Assembly (NCBI RefSeq): GCF_000485595.1
Contig: NW_014577154.1
Coordinates: forward strand, 192,312-216,798
Source: Priapulus caudatus
Taxonomy: Eukaryota > Priapulida > Priapulimorpha > Priapulimorphida > Priapulidae
Direction: 5' to 3'
DNA: 24,487 bases
A program made the position numbers and the translations under genes. Positions 19,965 to 24,487 of the stretch are shown piece by piece. The notes below the pieces were generated by a model. The model did no database searches and was not told the origin of the DNA. It saw nothing but the letters and a program-made list of their open reading frames with translations. The first letter of the stretch is position 1; every line of letters begins with the position of its first letter.

Positions 19965-20026
<62 letters not shown>

Positions 20027-20259
20027 CTCTCTCTCTTTCTCTCTCTTTCTTCTCTTTCTCTTTCTCTTCTCTTCTCTTCTCTCTCTTCTTCTCTCGCTCC
20101 TCTCTCTCTCCTCTCTCTCTCTCTCTCTCCGCGCGAGCCGCGCGCTTTCGTCCGCTTCTCTCGCTCTCTCTCGCTCTTATCTCTTCTCTCTCGCTCTCAG
20201 CTTCTCCTCTCGCTCTCTCTTCGCGCTCTCTTCTCGCTCTCTCTTCGCTCTCTCTCTCG

Positions 20260-20322
<63 letters not shown>

Positions 20323-20350
20323 GCTCTCTCTCGCTCTCTCGCGCTCTCTT

Positions 20351-20395
<45 letters not shown>

Positions 20396-20583
20396 GGCTC
20401 TCTCGCTCTCTCGCTCATCTCTCTCTTGCGCTCTCTCGCCGCTCTCTCGCGCTCTCTCTCGCTCTCTCGCTTTCTCTCTCGCTCTCTCTCTCGCTCTTCT
20501 CCTTTCGCTCTCTCTCTTCGCTCTCTCTCTCGCTCTCTCTCTCGCCTCTCTCCTTCTCTCTCTCTCTCTTATCTTCTCTCTCC
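19965..20583. repeat. ~620 bp polypyrimidine (CT)n tract with CGCT interruptions
   Basis: Nearly all C and T, with scattered 'ctcgctc' units that become regular from about 20150 onward. Minus-strand frames rich in Arg/Glu/Ser are compositional. Confidence 0.95.
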
Positions 20584-20654
20584 ACACGCACGCGGACGTT
20601 ATCTGGAAAGCCTGACAGCAACATGTTGTATTTAGCCGCGATCATCCGGGCGCG

Positions 20655-21035
20655 GTAAGGAGAGGAACACAGAGAGAGATAGAGTGGGGAGAGAGGAGGA
20701 GAGATGGAATGGGGCGAGGGGGAGGGAGATAGGGAGGATAAGCAGACAGAGAAGAAAAAGAGAGAGAGAGGCGCCGGCGCGACAGAAAGAGAGAGAGAGG
20801 AGAGAGAGAGAGAGATCGCTGCGCGAGACGAGAAGAGAGAGAGTAGAGACGCGGCGCGAGAAAGGAAAGACGAGAGACAGACAGAAAGATGGTGGGAGAG
20901 CGAGAGAAGAGATCTGAGAGAGAGAGAGAGGAGGAGAGAGGAGAGAGAGAGAGAGAGAGGGATAACTTACACACAGCCGAAAAGATGGCGGAGGTGTAGG
21001 AAGAAGGAGAGCGCCACGTAGAGAGCCAGAGAGAG
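20655..21035. repeat. ~380 bp polypurine (GA)n tract
   Basis: Nearly all A and G on the same strand as the preceding pyrimidine tract, with scattered CG-containing breaks. A YY1-like AAGATGGCGGAG lies at 20982-20993. Confidence 0.93.
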
Positions 21036-21325
21036 AGATGTGGTGTGTGTTGTGTGACTTTCTTTCAACACGTCTGTGCCTATCAGGCAGCATCCGTCAG
21101 CATTATTGCTCCTTCCTAGGCCTAGCAGCCGTAGCAGGAGCTGGCCGGCGGGGGCGAGAGATGCGGAGGGGATGGGCGTGCAATCCAATGTGCAATCTTT
21201 CCTGGCCAGACGAGTTATGTATGTACTCTCACGCAGCAGCGATTCGCACAGACGGACGTATGCTCAGCAAATAATTACATGAACAGTCGCTCGACGATCT
21301 TTTATATGCTACGTGCGATTCGCCA
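21036..21325. other. Unassigned spacer
   Basis: Mixed sequence including 'cctaggcctag'. Overlapping short frames show no domain. Confidence 0.4.
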
Positions 21326-21329
21326 TCTG

Positions 21330-21465
21330 TTGTTGTTGTTGATTGTTGTTGTTGTTGTTGTTGTTTGTTGTTGTTGTGCTGCTGCTGTCGTCGTCGTCGT
21401 CGTCGTTGGTTGTTATTTATTATTATTCATTATTATTATTATTTGGTCGTTGTTGCTTCTGCTGT
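21330..21465. repeat. Triplet mosaic (TTG, CTG, CGT, TTA)
   Basis: Successive blocks: TTG/GTT to about 21379, CTG to about 21389, CGT to about 21407, then TTA to about 21442. Each differs from its neighbour by one base, as expected if a repeat mutated and then re-expanded. Confidence 0.93.
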
Positions 21466-21599
21466 GTGGCTGCTTTTTTGTTCGTTGTGCGTAAATCAAT
21501 GCATTGTCCGATGGTTGAGAGAGAGAGAGAGGAGAGAGGAGATGAGCGCACAATTACGTAAATGTTAGAATGTTTTAATTTTCACACCCCACTCACACG
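21466..21599. other. Spacer with a short GA run
   Basis: (GA)n at about 21517-21543. Nothing else is supported. Confidence 0.5.
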
Positions 21600-21711
21600 C
21601 TATGCACACCACCACACACGCACTCCGCACGCACGCACGCACCACGCCGCACACCCGCACACACGAAACACACACACACACACGCACGCACGCACGTACG
21701 CCGCAGACACA

Positions 21712-21749
<38 letters not shown>

Positions 21750-21755
21750 TATCAC
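21600..21755. repeat. CA / GCAC microsatellite
   Basis: ACGCACGC-rich sequence then (CA)n to about 21748. Confidence 0.93.
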
Positions 21756-22074
21756 ACATACACACTTTCGTGACCTTTGAATTGCAATTTGCACACAACG
21801 CGCGCCTTGTAACCGTACAGCTTCATAACACGCGTCCCATCGCCACTGGCCGTAACTTGACGCGAGAGGTTCACAGTCCCTGCCTCTTCATGCGGAACAG
21901 CGTATTGCCGCCTGTTGCTTTTCTCATTATTACGCCCGCCAATTAGATGCGATGGCTGACTTAATTTTAGATGCTATTGTGAACTTGTCGTGAACACGTA
22001 TTAAGCGATAGAGGTTGTGTAATTGAGGGGCTCGGCCAGCAGTTCAAACAGTGCGTTGAGTAGGTTGGTGACTG
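21756..22074. other. Unassigned spacer
   Basis: Non-repetitive, moderately GC-rich. I see no supported gene. Confidence 0.4.
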
Positions 22075-22485
22075 TGCTGCTGCTGCCCCTGCTGCTAGTG
22101 GTGGTGCGTGTTTGGTGGTAGGGGTGGTGTTTGTGCGTGAGGTGTTGCTTGCCTGCTGCTGCTGCTAGTGGTGTGGTGGTGTGGTGTGCGTGTGGCTGCT
22201 TGCTTACTGCCTGCTGCTGCTGCTGTAGTTGCGTGGTGGTGGTGGTGGTGGTAGTTGTGGTGTGCGTGGGTTTGCTGCTTGCTGCTGCTCCTTGATAGTG
22301 GTGGTGGTTGTGGTGGTGGTGGGTGTGCGTGGGCTGCTTGCTACTGCTGTGCTGCTAGGGTGTGGTGGAGTCGTTGGTGGTGCTGCTGTGGCTGCTGTAC
22401 TGCTGCTGCGCTAGTGGTGGTGGAGGTGTGGTCGTGCGTGGGTGCTGCTGCTGTGCTGCTGTGCTACTGCCCCTGCTCAGTGGTG
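22075..22485. repeat. Composite minisatellite of CTG and GTG blocks (~55-80 bp units)
   Basis: The order 'ctgctgctg', then 'tagtggtggtgg', then 'gtgcgtg' with 'gcttgc', recurs about seven times, near 22078, 22158, 22214, 22283, 22343, 22400 and 22447. Unit length varies because the CTG and GTG blocks expand independently. Confidence 0.85.
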
Positions 22486-23400
22486 GGGTGGTAGGTGGTG
22501 GTGGTGGGTGGTCTTGGGTGCCGTGGTGGTGATGGTGATGGTGGTGGTGGGTGGTGGTGGTAGGTGGTGGTGGTTGGTGGTGGTGGTGGTGGTGGTGGTG
22601 GTTGCTGTGGTGGTGGGGTGGGGTGGTGTGGTGGTGTAGTGATGGTGTGGTGGTGGTGGTGGTGGGTGGTGGTGGTGGGTGGTGTGGTGGTGGTGGTGAT
22701 TGGTGATGCGTGTGGGGTGGTGCCGGCGGCCGGCTGGTGATGGTGGTGGTTGGTGTGGGTGGTGAAGGTGAGGTGGTGGTGGTGCGTGGTGGTGGTGGTG
22801 GTGCGTGGTTGGTGATGGTGATGGTGGTGGTGCGTGGTGGTGGTGTGGTTGGTGGTGGTGGTGGTGGTGGTGGTGGGGTGCGTGGTGGTGGTGTGGTGGT
22901 GGTGGTGGTGCTGGTGGTGGTGGTGGTGTGGTGGTGGTGTGTGTGAGTGTTGGTGGTAGTGGTGGACTGGTGTGGTGTGCGTCGGTTGGTGTTGGTGGTG
23001 GTGGTGTTGGTCGTAGTTGGTGTGGTGGTGGTGTTGGTTGGTAGGTGGTTGGTGGTTGGTGGTGGTGGTCGGTGGTTGGTGGTGGTGTTGGTGTGGTAGT
23101 GTGTGGTGCGTAGGTGGTGGTGGGTGGTGGTGGTGGTGGTGGTGGGTGTGGTGGTGGTGATGGTGGTGGTGTGGTGGTCGGTGTGGTTGGTGGTGGTCGG
23201 TGGTAGTGTTGGTGGTGATGGTCCGGTGGTCGTCGGTGGTGGTGGTGGGTGGTTGGTGATGGTGGTGGTGGTGGTGGTGTGGTGGTCGGTGATGGTGGTG
23301 GTGGTGGTGGTGGTGGTGGTGGTGGTGGTGGTGGTGTTGCTGATGGCGGTGGTGGTGGTGATGGTGGTGGTGGTGGTGGTGGTGGTGTTGGTGGTGGTAA
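22486..23400. repeat. ~0.9 kb (GGT)n array
   Basis: GGT/GTG triplets with 'gtgatg', 'gtgcgtg' and 'ttggt' interruptions. The G-rich strand could form two-tetrad quadruplexes. The open frames (Gly/Val/Trp on +, Pro/Thr/His on -, up to 362 codons) follow from the absence of stops in the repeat. Confidence 0.95.
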
Positions 23401-23611
23401 CAGGCTTGGTGGTAATGGTAGTAATTCTGGTGGTGATGGTGATGGTGGCGTTGGCGTTGGTGTTGGCGTTGATGGTGGAGGTGGTGGTGGTGGTGCTACT
23501 GCCACTGCTACTACTAGCTCTGCTATTACGGAAACAGTTACAAACACTGCCACCGTTACTGTCACTAGTACCGTTACAGCTACTACAACGCTTCCTCCAT
23601 TACCATCGTAG
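23401..23611 (+). other. Triplet-biased tail of the (GGT)n array; Gly- then Thr/Ala/Val-rich open frame
   Basis: One plus frame stays open from the array (ATG at 23249) to a stop at 23609-23611. It reads Gly/Asp/Val-rich, then Ala-Thr-Ala-Thr and Val-Thr-Val-Thr, ending Leu-Pro-Pro-Leu-Pro-Ser. Mucin- or silk-like low-complexity secreted proteins can look like this. There is no signal peptide, and most codons end in T, as a decayed NNT triplet repeat would give. An AATAAA lies 130 bases downstream (23742-23747). I lean towards non-coding. Confidence 0.2.
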
Positions 23612-23912
23612 TTGGGATCCTGATAACTGCGACTTTAACTGAAATGACGTTAAATGAAGCGCTCTGCCATCTGATCGCGTTTCCAACAAAAATTAATAAT
23701 GCACTGACGCATGTTTCAAACATATTAAATTTTTATAAATAAATAAAGCAAACACGTATTGTTAAGTAAAGGGTAACATTTTACGCAGTGCATATTGCGC
23801 AGTTCTTATTAGATTAGTTCTTATAATATAGCCGACGGTGACAGTGGTATTTTTTCAACGACGTTGTAACGAAACAACGCTGAATGAAACGACGTTAATA
23901 TGGGCCTTGGTG
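23612..23912. other. AT-rich spacer with polyadenylation-like AATAAA
   Basis: 'ataaataaataaag' at 23736-23749. The words 'tgaaatgacgttaa' (23639-23652) and 'tgaaacgacgttaa' (23885-23898) recur on either side of the spacer, suggesting a diverged direct repeat. Confidence 0.4.
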
Positions 23913-24215
23913 TATTACAGCTACTGCGACTGCTACAGCTACTGCTACTGTTATTGCTAGTGCTACAGCTGATATTACCACTACTATTACTACTACTACC
24001 ATCTCTGCTGTTACTGGTACTGCTACTGCTACAGCTAGCATTACCATTACTGCTGCTACCACCGCTTCTGCTGCTAATGGTACTGCTGCTGCTGCTATTG
24101 ATGCTGCTACTGCTACTGTTACGGCTACTGTTATTACTCCAACCACTACTGACATGGCTACTGCTACTGTTGCTGCTACTGCTACAGCTATTGCTGCTAC
24201 TACAGCTGCTGCTGC
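23913..24215. repeat. Degenerate (RCT/CTR)n triplet array
   Basis: About 100 triplets of ACT/GCT with ATT, GTT, ACA, ACC and GCG variants and no frameshifting indel. One frame reads Thr/Ala-rich, another Leu-rich. The Thr/Ala frame is open to the stop near 24271 but lacks an upstream ATG (a TAA is at 23896). Confidence 0.85.
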
Positions 24216-24451
24216 GATTGCGTTTCATTTTGACCGCGATGTTCACTCACATGATGCGATTACTCATTATTAGGCGTGTTTACGCCTATCTAGTGCAATA
24301 TCGCGCATGCATGCATGGCCGCCAGGCGCGTGTGTGATCATGACGGGTGTGAAAGGGAGATGCGATAGCCATGCACCGCATGATGGGCCGACGACGTCAC
24401 GAGGTGAGGGAACACAGAGTGAAGACGTGCATGTAGTCACACATGCGTGCG
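24216..24451. other. Unassigned spacer
   Basis: Mixed, moderately GC-rich sequence with 'gcatgcatgc' near 24306-24315. Nothing is supported. Confidence 0.4.
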
Positions 24452-24487
24452 CAGGGGCGTAGCTACGGGGGGGCCTGGGGGGGGCAC
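24452..24487. mobile_element. Probable DNA-transposon terminus (CAGGGGCGTAGC...), cut by window end
   Basis: CAGGGGCGTAGCTACGG followed by G-rich sequence resembles the end of widespread animal DNA transposons. A CAG start and short inverted termini are typical of the hAT superfamily, though I cannot see the other end. If this is the edge, the flanking eight bases at 24444-24451 (tgcgtgcg) would be the candidate target duplication. Confidence 0.5.

Noticed and set aside
20177-21093. Arg/Glu/Ser-rich and Leu/Ser-rich frames resembling splicing-factor RS domains
   Set aside because: They follow from GA/CT repeats. Phase changes with each indel, and there is no RNA-recognition motif nearby.
22477-23565. 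362-codon proline/threonine/histidine-rich frame on the minus strand
   Set aside because: It is the complement of the GGT array. Composition alone explains its openness, and the Val/Ala-rich start is the complement of NNT triplets. I recognise no WH2, formin or other proline-rich protein context.

Overview
This is a repeat-saturated piece of animal nuclear DNA, most likely from a marine invertebrate and probably an early-branching one such as a sponge or cnidarian. The evidence is indirect. There are no closely packed genes or bacterial-type operons. Polyadenylation signals and CRE-, NRF1- and YY1-like sites are present, as is a CCCTAA (metazoan-type) telomeric motif. The one recognisable protein is a PIN-like, transposon-associated family common in invertebrate genomes. 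The species cannot be fixed from sequence alone.

Layout. 1-1500: a foldback element with telomeric repeats in its loop sits inside a degenerate ~150 bp tandem repeat. 1700-4850: two AACGTT-rich arrays bracket CA/TG microsatellites, a composite minisatellite and a hairpin-ended MITE candidate. 5100-6900: CA, TG and CT microsatellites. 6992-8836: a 1.85 kb (ATCC)n satellite. 8887-9530 and 12143-12739: two copies of one ~0.6 kb segment, each preceded by (ATCC)n and followed by (CA)n. A long CTG/TTG triplet tract lies between them. 13368-14350: an assembly gap of 983 N, entered through (CT)n and left through (AG)n. 14.4-16.4 kb: low-repeat DNA with a possible short first exon. 16439-17334: the only clear gene-like unit, a PIN-like reading frame broken near 17090, followed by a conserved-looking 3' region. 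18.3-21.0 kb: (CATA)n, a 14 bp minisatellite with many ACGCGT sites, then a long polypyrimidine tract followed by a polypurine tract. 21.3-24.2 kb: triplet-repeat mosaics, including a ~0.9 kb (GGT)n array. 24452-24487: what looks like the terminus of a transposon running off the window.

Most long open frames here are by-products of short-period repeats whose units lack stop codons. I found no convincing intact host gene, no tRNA or rRNA, no CRISPR and no operon, so there is no pathway to describe. The points worth following up are the nested foldback/telomeric element, the hairpin-ended MITE, the AACGTT arrays, the duplicated segment and the internally deleted PIN-like gene. Frequent single-base indels between repeat copies suggest residual long-read error, which limits any frame-based conclusion.
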